Part shown: piece after piece, positions 29,434-38,607 of the stretch
Layout of the letters: every line of letters begins with the position of its first letter
How positions within the stretch are numbered: the stretch's first letter is position 1
From: Sphingobium lignivorans
GTDB taxonomy: Bacteria; Pseudomonadota; Alphaproteobacteria; Sphingomonadales; Sphingomonadaceae
DNA: 64,000 bases
Assembly (NCBI RefSeq): GCF_014203955.1
Contig: NZ_JACHKA010000001.1
Location: 2,449,001-2,513,000 of the forward strand
Direction: 5' to 3'
Notes under the pieces: model-generated
Databases searched by the model: none
What the model was told of the DNA's origin: nothing
What the model saw: the letters and a program-made list of their open reading frames with translations, nothing else
Position numbers and translations under genes: made by a program

Positions 29434-31202
29434 CTCGCGCAAGGATGGCCGCGCTTCTCGCGGCGATAAGCTTCGGCGGACTGGCCGCTCCGGCAGCGGC
29501 GGCCCCGACGGCAGCGACGGCCATCGCGAAGAACGGATCGGCGATCGTGCCGGTCAGCGCGGACGAGCGCGCGCGCTATGGCGTGGTGGTCGCCGCACTG
29601 AACGACCAGCGCTGGGCCGAGGCAAAGACGGCGATCCTCGCGCTCGACGAGACGGACAGCATGCGCGCGCACCTGCTCGCCGAACTCTATCTTGCCAAGG
29701 GCTCGCCGCGCGTCGAACTGTTCGACCTGCTCGACATTCTCGCCAAGGCGCCCACCCTGCCCCAGGCCGAGCGGCTCGCTGCCCTGGCCAAGAAGCGCGG
29801 CGCGCAGCTCCTCCCCGATCTCCCCGCGACCCGGCAGCTCATGTGGACCGGCACATCGCCCCAGCGGCGCATCCTGCGCGCGATCTCCGGCGATACCGCG
29901 GCCGACAAGCTGCGCGGCCAGCTTCTCCAGTATATCAAGGACGACAAGCCGGCGGACGGCGAATCCCTGCTCTCGATCGCCGAGGCGGACCTGACTATCG
30001 AGGGGCGCACCGAACTGCGCCAGCGCCTCGCCTGGTCCTATTATATCTGCGGTGACATCGCCAATGCCCGCCGCCTCGCCGACATGGCAGCGCAGGGCGG
30101 CAGCGGCGCCTTCCTTGCCCCGGCGCAATGGGTCGCCGGCCTCGCCGCCTGGCGCCAGAAGCAATGGAACGCCGCCGCCACCGCTTTCTACCAGGCTGCA
30201 GTCAACAGCGCCGACCCGGACATGCGCAGCGGCAGCTATTTCTGGGCGGCGCGCGCGGTGATGGCCGACCGGCGGCCCGAGCGCGTGAATGCCCTGCTGC
30301 GCGCCGCCGCCCGCGACGAAGAGACCTTCTACGGGCTGCTCGCCCGCGAGACTCTGGGCCTCGGCCCGAGCGCCACGCTCGCGCGCGGGCATGTCTCGGC
30401 GGAGGAATGGGCCGCGCTCTCGACACGCGCCAATGTCCGCAATGCCGTGATCCTCGCATCGCTCGGGCGCAGCGCGGAAGCTGACGAAGTGCTGCGCCAC
30501 GAAGCGGCGCTGAGCGGCGACAGCCTTTACACCGCGCTCGTCCATCTCGCTTCCGATCTCTCGCTGCCCACCACGCAACTCTGGCTCGCGCAGCGATCGC
30601 CCAGCGGCCGCATGTCCGCCGCTTATGCACGCTATCCGCGCCCGGACTGGACGCCGGTGAACGGCTGGCAGGTCGACCGCGCGCTGGTCTATGCGCATGC
30701 CTTGCAGGAATCGCGCTTCCAGACCAATGCCCGCAGCCAGGCGGACGCGCGCGGCGTGATGCAGGTTCGCCCCGGCACGGGTGGCGAACTGGCCGCCGAT
30801 GCTGGCATGAGCTTCTCGGACGACCAGCTCTATGATCCCTCGGTAAGCCTCGCGCTGGGTCAGCTCTACCTCAAGAAGCTCAGCCGCATGCGCGCCACGG
30901 GCGGGCTGCTGCCCAAGGTCGTCGCCGCCTACAACGCGGGGCCGGTGCCGATCGAGAAATGGAACGTCCAGGTGCGTGACGAGGGCGATCCGCTGCTCTT
31001 CATCGAATCCGTGCCTTATTACGAGACGCGGGCCTATCTGAACGCCGTGCTGCGCAATTACTGGATCTACCAGATGGACGAGAAAGGCACCTCGCCGGCG
31101 CTCGCGGCCATGGCGCAGGGCCTGTGGACCCGCTTCCCGGACAGCGGCCAGACCGTGGCGGTGCGCATGGAGCCCAGCGGGGTCGTCTTCGGTGCCCAAT
31201 GA
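29430..31202 (+). CDS. Lytic murein transglycosylase (SLT family)
   Basis: A 590-residue exported protein with signal peptide MTRARMAALLAAISFGG (cleavage near AAAA). A long alpha-helical superhelical region is followed by a C-terminal SLT domain: 'ALQESRFQTNARSQADARGV' holds the catalytic Glu near residue 427, then 'AYNAGPVPIEKW' and 'IESVPYYETRAYL'. It cleaves peptidoglycan glycan strands to 1,6-anhydro ends. The start overlaps the preceding stop (ATGA) and moaB starts inside its last codons, giving a three-gene operon that ends at the terminator near 31.72 kb. Confidence 0.94.
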   Translation: MTRARMAALLAAISFGGLAAPAAAAPTAATAIAKNGSAIVPVSADERARYGVVVAALNDQRWAEAKTAILALDETDSMRAHLLAELYLAKGSPRVELFDLLDILAKAPTLPQAERLAALAKKRGAQLLPDLPATRQLMWTGTSPQRRILRAISGDTAADKLRGQLLQYIKDDKPADGESLLSIAEADLTIEGRTELRQRLAWSYYICGDIANARRLADMAAQGGSGAFLAPAQWVAGLAAWRQKQWNAAATAFYQAAVNSADPDMRSGSYFWAARAVMADRRPERVNALLRAAARDEETFYGLLARETLGLGPSATLARGHVSAEEWAALSTRANVRNAVILASLGRSAEADEVLRHEAALSGDSLYTALVHLASDLSLPTTQLWLAQRSPSGRMSAAYARYPRPDWTPVNGWQVDRALVYAHALQESRFQTNARSQADARGVMQVRPGTGGELAADAGMSFSDDQLYDPSVSLALGQLYLKKLSRMRATGGLLPKVVAAYNAGPVPIEKWNVQVRDEGDPLLFIESVPYYETRAYLNAVLRNYWIYQMDEKGTSPALAAMAQGLWTRFPDSGQTVAVRMEPSGVVFGAQ

Positions 31203-31719
31203 CGACAGCCGGCCGTTTCTGCCGGTCAACATCGCGCTCCTGACCGTCTCGGACAGTCGCACTCGCCTTGACGACCGCTCCGGCGATCTCCTCGCCGAGC
31301 GCATAGCCACCGCCGGCCATGTGCTCAAGGCGCGCGAGATCAGCCGGGACAGTGTCGAGGACATCCTCGCCCACATGCATCGCTGGATCGACGATCCGCA
31401 GATCGACGTCATCATCACCACGGGCGGCACCGGCGTGACCGGCCGCGATGTGACGCCCGAGGCGATCGAGAAGATCCAGGACAAGCCCATTCCCGGCTTC
31501 GGAGAGCTGTTCCGCTGGATCAGCTTCCAGTCGATCGGCACCTCGACCATACAGTCCCGCGCCTGCGCCTGCGTCACGCGCGGCACCTATGTATTCGCGC
31601 TCCCCGGTTCGACCGGCGCAGTGAAGGACGGCTGGGACCAGATCCTTGTGCACCAGCTCGACAGCCGGTTCCGGCCCTGCAACTTCGTGGAACTGATGCC
31701 GCGACTGCTGGAAAAATAA
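31192..31719 (+). CDS. moaB: Molybdenum cofactor biosynthesis protein B
   Basis: A 175-residue MoaB/Mog-fold protein with a GTG start inside the end of the transglycosylase gene (11-bp overlap). Motifs are 'IALLTVSDSRT', 'DVIITTGGTGVTGRDVTPEA' and 'FALPGSTGAVKDGWD'. Members adenylylate molybdopterin or are non-catalytic paralogues. No other moa genes are near. The overlap with a murein hydrolase gene probably reflects expression level rather than function. Confidence 0.93.
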   Translation: MPNDDSRPFLPVNIALLTVSDSRTRLDDRSGDLLAERIATAGHVLKAREISRDSVEDILAHMHRWIDDPQIDVIITTGGTGVTGRDVTPEAIEKIQDKPIPGFGELFRWISFQSIGTSTIQSRACACVTRGTYVFALPGSTGAVKDGWDQILVHQLDSRFRPCNFVELMPRLLEK

Positions 31720-31743
31720 GGGCCCCCGCTTTCGCGGGAGCCC
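31720..31743. terminator. Bidirectional intrinsic terminator between moaB and the OmpA-family gene
   Basis: GGGCCCCCGC (31720-31729) and GCGGGAGCCC (31734-31743) form a 10-bp stem with one mismatch and loop TTTC. On the minus strand the hairpin is followed by TTATTTTT, a good T tract, so it best fits the converging OmpA-family gene. The plus strand has only TT after it. The moaB stop directly abuts the stem. Confidence 0.75.
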
Positions 31744-31809
31744 TTCGGACCGAGCCGTGCAGACCCGTGGCCCGGGAGCCGGGGGCGAGCGCGGCCCGCC
31801 CCCAGGCGC

Positions 31810-32685
31810 TTACAAACCTTCGACGGCCTTGCTGACCAGAACGTTCACCGCGACGCGGCGGTTCTGCGCCTTGCCTTCTGGCGTCGTGTTGTCTGCCACC
31901 GGGTCCGCCATCGCCATACCGGTCGGCGTCAGCATGCGGTAGGGCTTCCAGCGGCAGGCCTGCTGCAGATAATTGACGACGCGCGCGGCGCGCTTCTCGC
32001 TCAGCACCTGATTGAAGTCCTCGCTTCCGGTCGCATCGGTATAGCCGACGACAAGCAGCAGGGCGTTGTCCATGCCTTCGGCCGTCGCGGCGGCATTGCA
32101 CAGATCGGCCTTCGCCTGCTGGGACAGGACGGCCTTGCCGGTGTCGAAGTTCACGTTGATCGTGCTCTTGACGTTATACTGGTCGATATCGCCCACGCGG
32201 CCGCGCAGCGCTTCGGTGGCCGCAGTCTGCTCCTCGAAGCCCTGCGCGGTGCCGGTGCGGATCATCGCGGCGGTCTTGAAATCATTGTTCCTGAACGTGA
32301 TCTGCCGTGCCACCAGCTCGCCGTTTTCCAGCTGGGCAGTCTTGATGGTCACCGGAAGACCATTGAGCAGCGACTCCGTCGTCGGCGTGGTGCGCCGGCC
32401 GAACAGGCCGCTGGTGGCCTTGAGCTTGGTCGCCTCGTCAAAGGCGACAACCGTCCGCGAGCCGTCCTCGGTCGTGACCTGCAGCCGGTTATCCTTGCGC
32501 GCGGAAATGAAGCCCTTGACCTCAGGCCCGTCGATCCGTTGCCCGTAGATATTGATGTCGTCGCCGGCGGCGACGTCGTCGCTGCCTGCAGCCTGCGTCT
32601 GCGCCATCAGGCCGCCGGAGACCGGCATGGCCAGCATGGCGAGCGCAAGAAGATGGTGACTGGGTTTTCCGGACATGAAACGCAT
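31810..32685 (-). CDS. OmpA-family outer membrane / peptidoglycan-binding protein
   Basis: A 291-residue exported protein. The signal peptide runs through 'LLALAMLAMPVSGGLMAQ'. A small beta-type N-terminal domain ('GFISARKDNRLQVTTEDG') resembles DUF5666-type OB-like domains. A C-terminal OmpA domain has 'INVNFDTGKAVLSQQAK' and 'VVGYTDATGSEDFNQVLSEK' with the diaminopimelate-binding Asp/Arg residues (NRRVAVNV). It probably anchors the outer membrane to murein. Start ATG 32685 follows AGGGAGA. It uses the terminator at 31720-31743. Confidence 0.88.
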   Translation of the reverse strand: MRFMSGKPSHHLLALAMLAMPVSGGLMAQTQAAGSDDVAAGDDINIYGQRIDGPEVKGFISARKDNRLQVTTEDGSRTVVAFDEATKLKATSGLFGRRTTPTTESLLNGLPVTIKTAQLENGELVARQITFRNNDFKTAAMIRTGTAQGFEEQTAATEALRGRVGDIDQYNVKSTINVNFDTGKAVLSQQAKADLCNAAATAEGMDNALLLVVGYTDATGSEDFNQVLSEKRAARVVNYLQQACRWKPYRMLTPTGMAMADPVADNTTPEGKAQNRRVAVNVLVSKAVEGL

Positions 32686-32847
32686 AAAATTCTCCCTCTG
32701 ACTCCCCTCCCTCGAACTGCCCCGGCTCAGGCTGTTCAGGGGCACCTTTCTGCCAGATGAACCAACGGGGCGGGACGCGTGATCCTGCCGCCCATCAGAG
32801 TGGATCGTGCGACGACCCGATGCGGAACGGGTGCGCCGCTTCCGGAA

Positions 32848-33390
32848 TCAGAGTGACTGAGTCCGTGCCCATGCCGCGATGCGAGTGGCCGCCTCGTCGG
32901 CGCCCAAGGCGGTCACATCCAGCTCCAGCAGTGCGTCGCCATGGTCGATCAGGCTCTGACGCTCGTCCCTGAGGTCCACGATCGCCACGTCTGTCGGCTT
33001 GCGGCTGGCCAGCCGATCGGGCGAAGCGATGCGGCGGCGATTCTCGTCGTCCGAACACAGCAGATGCGCGACGAACAGGCGCGACCCGCGGCGACGCGCG
33101 AGATCGATCACCGCGTCGCGCCACTCCTCGCGCCACCAGCCGATCGTTCCGCTGGCTGTGGTGAGGACGAGCGGAACCTGGGGTGGCAGATCCTCCACTG
33201 CGGCCTGCCACGCAATGTCCCGCACGGCCCGGACCGTCCGGTAGAAGGCTTCGGAACGAGGCTCCGCGAGCGCGAAGCCGACATTATAGATGCTGTGATT
33301 GTCGAGCAGCCTACCAACCAGATGCTCGGTGAGCAGGCGGCCGATGGTCAACTTGCCGATGCCGGGTTGCCCCGCGATCTCGACGATCAT
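32848..33390 (-). CDS. Small P-loop kinase-like protein
   Basis: A 180-residue protein starting at ATG 33390 (GGGAG upstream; a GTG six codons earlier overlaps that site). The N-terminus has Walker A GQPGIGKLT followed by a helix. No Walker B matches clearly, but 'VPLVLTTASG' and 'LFVAHLLCSDDENRRRI' fit the shikimate-kinase/AAA_33-like nucleoside kinase layout, the latter as a lid with arginines. The substrate is unknown. It is 49 bp downstream of proS on the same strand and may be cotranscribed. Confidence 0.65.
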   Translation of the reverse strand: MIVEIAGQPGIGKLTIGRLLTEHLVGRLLDNHSIYNVGFALAEPRSEAFYRTVRAVRDIAWQAAVEDLPPQVPLVLTTASGTIGWWREEWRDAVIDLARRRGSRLFVAHLLCSDDENRRRIASPDRLASRKPTDVAIVDLRDERQSLIDHGDALLELDVTALGADEAATRIAAWARTQSL

Positions 33391-33439
33391 GACGTACGCT
33401 CCCTGCACCCCGGAGACTGTCGGCCGGGATGGCTCCGGA

Positions 33440-34978
33440 TCAGTAGCTCCGGCCGACGATCACCCGCTCCACCGCCGTCTCGCCGGTGAAGATGCAGGTG
33501 CCGGTGGCCGGCGCGGCGTCGAGCGGGGTGTTGCGCAGGGTGAGCTTCTCCCCCTTCAGCCACTCCTCGACCGCGTCGAGCGCGGCGCCGCTCGGCCTCG
33601 CCCATTCCACCTCGACCCAGCCGGGCTTGTCCCCTTCGAACGCGGCGACGAGCGCGGCCTTGTCGGTCACGTCGCGGCGGATGTTCGCCTCGAGCCGGCT
33701 TTTCGCATCGGCGTGGAGCGTCGCCTGGATGTCCTTCAGCGTCTCGGCCGCGCGCGCGATGAAATCGTCCTTCGGGAGGATCTCACTCGCGAGCTTGCCG
33801 GCGTCGTTGTAGAGCCGGTCGCGGCGCAGCACGGAGACGTTGCCGCCCGCGACATCACGCCCGCCCACCTCGACGATGATCGGCGCGCCCTTCTTCACCC
33901 AGGACCAGCGCTTGTTGGCGGCCTTGATCGGCTTGCGGTCGAGCAGCACGCGCAGCGGCTCGCGGAACACATCCACATCGCCCAGCGCCTTCGCCAGCTC
34001 CGCGCAATAGGCAAGCACCGCCTCGTCTTCCGGATTGTCGCGCAGCATCGGCACGATGACGACCTGCCAGGGCGCGATCATCGGCGGACAGCGCAGCCCG
34101 TCATCGTCGCCATGGACCATGATGACCCCGCCGATCATGCGGGTGGACGTGCCCCAGCTTGTCGTGTGCGCGAACTGCTGCTGCCCTTCCGCATCCTGAT
34201 AGCGGATGTTCGCCGCCTCGGCGAAACCGGTGCCCAGATAATGGGACGTGCCGGCCTGCAGCGCCTTGCCGTCCTGCATCATCGCCTCGATGGAATAAGT
34301 GGCGACGGCGCCGGGGAAGCGCTCATTCTCCGGCTTCTCGCCCGCGATCACCGGCATGGCGAGCTCGGTCTCGGCGAAATCGCGATACATCTCCAGCGCG
34401 CGCATCGTTTCCTTGCGGGCATCCGCCTCGTCGACATGCGCCGTGTGCCCTTCCTGCCAAAGGAATTCGCTGGTGCGCAGGAACATGCGGGTGCGCATTT
34501 CCCAGCGCACGACATTGGCCCACTGGTTGACCGTGAGCGGCAGGTCCCGCCAGCTCTGGACCCAGCGGCTCATCGCCTGCCCGATCACCGTCTCCGATGT
34601 GGGCCGGACGACCAGGGGCTCCTCCAGCTTCGAATCCGGATCCGGCTGGAGCTTGCCGTCGATAGCCTTGAGCCGATGATGCGTGACGACCGCCATCTCC
34701 TTGGCAAAGCCATCGACATGGTCGGCCTCCTTCTCGAAGAAGGACAAGGGAATGAACAGGGGGAAGTAGCAGTTCTCCACCCCCGCCGCCTTGATGCGGG
34801 CATCCATGAGCTTCTGGATGCGCTCCCAGATGCCGTAGCCCCACGGGCGGATGACCATGCAGCCGCGCACGCCGCTTTCCTCGGCCAGATCGCCCTCACT
34901 GATGACGGCCTGATACCAGGCGGCGAAATCCTTCTGGCGGGTGACGGGCAGGGCATGCTTGATATTGGGAATGCTCAT
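33440..34978 (-). CDS. proS: Prolyl-tRNA synthetase, archaeal/eukaryal-type (type 3)
   Basis: Charges tRNA-Pro. The 512-residue protein has class II motifs: 'GCMVIRPWGYGIWERIQ' (motif 1 region), 'VVRPTSETVIGQ', 'WANVVRWEMRTRMFLRTSEF' (motif 2), and 'GTSTRMIGGVIMVHGDDDG' (motif 3). The long bacterial editing insertion between motifs 2 and 3 is absent and the C-terminal extension ('VGRSY') is that of the archaeal/eukaryal type. Such type 3 enzymes are known in some bacteria, including relatives in the Sphingomonadales as far as I recall. Start ATG 34978. Confidence 0.95.
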   Translation of the reverse strand: MSIPNIKHALPVTRQKDFAAWYQAVISEGDLAEESGVRGCMVIRPWGYGIWERIQKLMDARIKAAGVENCYFPLFIPLSFFEKEADHVDGFAKEMAVVTHHRLKAIDGKLQPDPDSKLEEPLVVRPTSETVIGQAMSRWVQSWRDLPLTVNQWANVVRWEMRTRMFLRTSEFLWQEGHTAHVDEADARKETMRALEMYRDFAETELAMPVIAGEKPENERFPGAVATYSIEAMMQDGKALQAGTSHYLGTGFAEAANIRYQDAEGQQQFAHTTSWGTSTRMIGGVIMVHGDDDGLRCPPMIAPWQVVIVPMLRDNPEDEAVLAYCAELAKALGDVDVFREPLRVLLDRKPIKAANKRWSWVKKGAPIIVEVGGRDVAGGNVSVLRRDRLYNDAGKLASEILPKDDFIARAAETLKDIQATLHADAKSRLEANIRRDVTDKAALVAAFEGDKPGWVEVEWARPSGAALDAVEEWLKGEKLTLRNTPLDAAPATGTCIFTGETAVERVIVGRSY

Positions 34979-35309
34979 AGCTGCGACTTCTTGGTGAGAA
35001 ATGGATCGGAAACGGCCTTTAGAGCGGCCGGCCTCAAATAAAAAGCACTCGATAGGCCCGGGCCGCACGGGGTGCAGCGATCGAGCAATGGACCGCCGGC
35101 CGAACACCTCCCTCGGCGCGACAAATGCATGTTTCGCAATCACCCGTGTCCTGCATGCAATAGCACGCGTCATAAAAGCCACAGGGGTTGGAAGATCGTC
35201 GGGCTCCGGCGCCGTCAGCACGCCTTCCCGCTTGCATCGATCCACGCGCTTCGCTTGGGGGCAATCAGCCCGGGGCACCCACAACCTCGAGAGAAAGAGG
35301 AGAGAGACC
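34979..35309. other. Gene-free divergent region between proS and the TonB receptor
   Basis: These 331 bases hold the promoters of both divergent genes. I see no convincing reading frame, no clear -35/-10 pair, no Fur-like palindrome and no riboswitch fold. An AT-rich patch (CAAATAAAAAGC, near 35035) and the strong AGGAG ribosome-binding site of the receptor gene (about 35298) are the only notable points. Confidence 0.4.
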
Positions 35310-37712
35310 ATGAAGACATTGCTTGTTGCACCAGCGATTCTTCTCGCATCCACCAGCGCCTTCGCGCAGGATACCCAGCCGCAAGGCTCCACGACCACCG
35401 CCGACACTTATGGTGACGAAATCATCGTCACGGCCCAGAAGCGCGAGCAGTCGCTTCAGGACGTGAGCGCCGCCGTGAGCGCGCTCAGCGCGGACCGCAT
35501 CGTCAATGCGGGCGTGAGCAGCATCTCCGACCTGCAGACCATCGTCCCCTCCGTGAACTTCGGCAGCGACTTCAACCAGGCGAAGATCTTCATTCGCGGC
35601 GTGGGCGCCAACACGTCGACCACCGGCAGCTCGACGGGCGTCGCTTTCCATGTCGACGGTGCCTATGTGGCGCGCGCGGAAGCGCAGCTGACCTCGCTGT
35701 TCGACCTTGAGCGCCTCGAAGTGCTGCGCGGCCCCCAGGGCACGCTCTACGGCCGCAATGCCGTGGGCGGTTCGATCAACGTCATCACGGCCAAGCCGAC
35801 TGCCACGCTGCAGGGCTATGGCCGCTTTTCCTACGGCAACTACAATGCCCTGACCGCGGAAGCCGCGGTGAGCGGGCCGATCACCGACAGCATCCGCGCC
35901 CGCCTTGCGATCAAGACCGAGGATCGGGACGGCTTCGGCATGAATCCGGTCTCCGGCAAGGATGTCGACGATCTCAACCGGCGGATGGGCCGTGCGCAGA
36001 TCGAGTTCGACCTCGGGCCGGAAGCCTCGCTGCTGCTCGCGGGCGAATATTTCCGCCAGAGCGACGCATCCGGCGCGATCCATTATCTGCGCGCGTCCTT
36101 CCCGGGCGTAGCGCGTCTCGCGCCGCTCGGCGTGGGCGGCTATGCCACGCATCCGCGCGACCTCGCGACCGAATCCGATCCCGGCACCGAGACCGAGACC
36201 TATGCCTTCACCGGCACGCTCGAAGTGCCGCTGAACGATGCCCTCACGATCAGCAACATCGCGAACTACCGCTCGTTCAAGAGCTCGCTGTTCCAGGACC
36301 TCGACCTGTCCGCCGTCATCGACAGCCTGCCGACCAACGGCCAGGCGACGACCGTGCAGGAGCGCCGCATCGACAGCAAGCAGTGGAGCAACGAGCTGCG
36401 GCTGGGCCTGAGCTCGGAGTGGATCAACGGCACCATCGGCGTCTTCTACTTCCATGAGCGCCAGCGCCCGATCGACAATGTGGGTCTGCAGAACCGCAAC
36501 GGCATGGCGCAGAACATCGCGGTGCTCGAAGCGGCCGGCATCAGCCTCGCCGAAGCCTATAATCTGTGCGGCTACTCGCCCGACGGCGTGACCGGTGGCA
36601 GCACGATCATCGCGCCCAAGCGCGTGTGCACCAAGTCCAACCTGTCGACGGACGCCTTCTCCATCTTCGGCCAGTATGCCATCGGCCTTGGCATGTTCGG
36701 GGATGCGCTCTCCGCCTTCACGGTCAAGCTCGGCGGACGCTGGAGCAGCGAGCATGTGGAATCGGAAAACCCGTCGATCATCATCACGCGCAATGGCCTT
36801 GGCCCCATCGTGCGCCACACGCCGGAAAGCACGCATGTCGAGAAGACGTTCCGCGACTTCACGCCGGAAGCGGGCATCGAGTGGAAGGCCAGCGACGACA
36901 TCCTCGTCTATTACACCTACTCGGAAGGCTTCAAGGCGGGCTCCGGCGAGAATGCCTCGGGCAGCCGCACCATCGTGGACCCCGAGACGATCACCAACCA
37001 CGAAGTCGGCATCAAGGCGAGCTTCGGCCGCATGCTCACGGTCAATCTCTCCGGCTACAGCTACACGCTGGACGGCCTGCAGCTGAACAAGACGATCGCC
37101 GGCGGCCCAAGCGGCTACACCACGATCTTCGAGAACGCCGCCAAGACCCGCGCCAAGGGCATCGAGATGGACGTGCTGCTGCGCCCCGCTCGCGGCCTGC
37201 GCCTGAGCGGTGCCGTGTCCTACACGGACGCCCACTTCGTCGACTATCTGACGCTCGATCCGCTCAATCCCGCCAACATCGCCGGCGGCACGCCCTATGA
37301 TCCGGTGACCAATCCCGACCCGACCGCCTTCGGCGCGCCGGGCGGCGGCGAGATCCAACTCGCGGGCAACGACACGCGCAACAGCCCGCGCTGGTCGTGG
37401 AACGTCCATGGCGAATATGACGTGGTTGCGCCAGTCGGCACCTTCACGCCGAGCGTCGACGTCTCGTACAAGAGCCGCACCTATTTCAGCGAATATATGC
37501 GGGAGATCGAGAGCAGCGCGGCTTATGCCATGGTCGACGCCTCGCTGGCCTATGAGACCAATGACGGGCGCATCCGGGCGCAGCTCTGGGCGAAGAACCT
37601 GTTCGACGTCTTCCGGCCGAGCAGCACCTTCGCGCTCGCCACGGGCCGCCTGATCGGCGTCACCTGGCTGCCGCCGCGCACTTATGGCGTGTCGATCGGC
37701 TACAAGTTCTGA
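35310..37712 (+). CDS. TonB-dependent outer membrane receptor
   Basis: An 800-residue receptor starting at ATG 35310 (AGGAG 8 bases upstream). The signal peptide is MKTLLVAPAILLASTSAFAQ. A TonB box-like 'DEIIVTAQKREQ' precedes the plug domain ('LRGPQGTLYGRNAVGGS'), followed by a 22-strand-type barrel ending in an aromatic residue ('YGVSIGYKF'). It imports a large substrate using the TonB system. The substrate is unknown: no transporter, oxygenase or siderophore genes adjoin it. Sphingomonads carry many such receptors for plant-derived and aromatic compounds. Confidence 0.93.
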   Translation: MKTLLVAPAILLASTSAFAQDTQPQGSTTTADTYGDEIIVTAQKREQSLQDVSAAVSALSADRIVNAGVSSISDLQTIVPSVNFGSDFNQAKIFIRGVGANTSTTGSSTGVAFHVDGAYVARAEAQLTSLFDLERLEVLRGPQGTLYGRNAVGGSINVITAKPTATLQGYGRFSYGNYNALTAEAAVSGPITDSIRARLAIKTEDRDGFGMNPVSGKDVDDLNRRMGRAQIEFDLGPEASLLLAGEYFRQSDASGAIHYLRASFPGVARLAPLGVGGYATHPRDLATESDPGTETETYAFTGTLEVPLNDALTISNIANYRSFKSSLFQDLDLSAVIDSLPTNGQATTVQERRIDSKQWSNELRLGLSSEWINGTIGVFYFHERQRPIDNVGLQNRNGMAQNIAVLEAAGISLAEAYNLCGYSPDGVTGGSTIIAPKRVCTKSNLSTDAFSIFGQYAIGLGMFGDALSAFTVKLGGRWSSEHVESENPSIIITRNGLGPIVRHTPESTHVEKTFRDFTPEAGIEWKASDDILVYYTYSEGFKAGSGENASGSRTIVDPETITNHEVGIKASFGRMLTVNLSGYSYTLDGLQLNKTIAGGPSGYTTIFENAAKTRAKGIEMDVLLRPARGLRLSGAVSYTDAHFVDYLTLDPLNPANIAGGTPYDPVTNPDPTAFGAPGGGEIQLAGNDTRNSPRWSWNVHGEYDVVAPVGTFTPSVDVSYKSRTYFSEYMREIESSAAYAMVDASLAYETNDGRIRAQLWAKNLFDVFRPSSTFALATGRLIGVTWLPPRTYGVSIGYKF

Positions 37713-37721
37713 CGACAGAAT

Positions 37722-37753
37722 TTCCGGGCGGCGTTCCTCGCGTCGCCCGGGAA
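37722..37753 (+). terminator. Possible hairpin terminator after the TonB receptor gene
   Basis: TTCCGGGCGGCG can pair with CGTCGCCCGGGAA around loop TTCCTCG, with one bulged base and a G-T pair. It starts 10 bp after the stop codon. No T tract follows, so intrinsic termination is uncertain. Confidence 0.4.
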
Positions 37754-37952
37754 TGATTCATCCGGCGCCCTGCAGACGCCGTGGCTGACTACCGCCAGAA
37801 GCCCCACAAGAGGCGGCGGCGCCCTTTCACGCTTTCATGTGACGCTTCTCGCACGGGCGAGCCAGACTGTCCGGCGCCTGCTTCCTCATCGGAACAACCC
37901 GCTCTTCCCGGCAGCGATCAGCCGCCGGGCACCTCAGCGGCGATGGAAGGCT

Positions 37953-38504
37953 TCAGCCCCCGAGCTTGTCGATCTTGGCATTGAGCGCCGCGAGCTGCGC
38001 CTTGAGTTCGGCGACCTCGTCCGTGGCCGTCTCGGCCTTCGGCTTGACGGCGCCACCGGGCTTGAAGGCATTCGCGGCGGCATTCAGCATTTCCATGTTG
38101 CGCTTCGCGATCTCCGCGAAGGGGCCGCCGGCGAACGCGCCCTGCATCGCCTCCTGAAACTGCTGCTGGTTCTTGCGGAAAGCTTCCATGCTCGCTTCGA
38201 GATATTGCGGCACCATCGACTGCATGGAATCGCCATAGAGCGAGATGAGCTGGCGCAGGAAGCTGACCGGCAGCAGATTCTCGCCCCGCTGCTCTTCCTC
38301 CATGATGATCTGGGTCAGCACGCTGTGCGTGATGTCTTCCCCGGACTTGGCGTCCACGACGACGAAGTCCCGGCCCTCCCGGGTCATCTGCGAAAGAAGT
38401 TCTAGCGTGATATAACTGGAGGTTTCCGTGTCATAGAGGCGGCGGTTGGCGTACTTCTTGATGACAATGGTACCTGATTCGCCACCCGATTTCGTCCGCG
38501 CCAT
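37953..38504 (-). CDS. phaR: Polyhydroxyalkanoate synthesis repressor PhaR
   Basis: A 183-residue DNA- and PHB-binding regulator. The N-terminal PHB/PHA accumulation domain reads 'IVIKKYANRRLYDTETSSYI', followed by 'VVDAKSGEDITHSVLTQI'. A C-terminal coiled coil (about residues 150-180, 'ELKAQLAALNAKIDKL') follows a phasin-like helical stretch. Start ATG 38504 with GGAGGA 6 bases upstream. It is divergent from a PhaC-like hydrolase and near phaA, consistent with control of PHA storage genes. Confidence 0.92.
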   Translation of the reverse strand: MARTKSGGESGTIVIKKYANRRLYDTETSSYITLELLSQMTREGRDFVVVDAKSGEDITHSVLTQIIMEEEQRGENLLPVSFLRQLISLYGDSMQSMVPQYLEASMEAFRKNQQQFQEAMQGAFAGGPFAEIAKRNMEMLNAAANAFKPGGAVKPKAETATDEVAELKAQLAALNAKIDKLGG

Positions 38505-38607
38505 ATCTGATCCTCCAACCTCCGGAGGCCGCAGCATAGCATCGATTCTTTCCGCATCGCAACATGGACCGCGTCCGCTCCCGCTGTTTCTTTCCATTTT
38601 ATGGTCC

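Noticed and set aside
31500..31640. GGTTCGA-containing segments as tRNA T-arms (also near 41145)
   Set aside because: They lie inside conserved coding sequence of moaB and the kinase, and no cloverleaf can be drawn around them.
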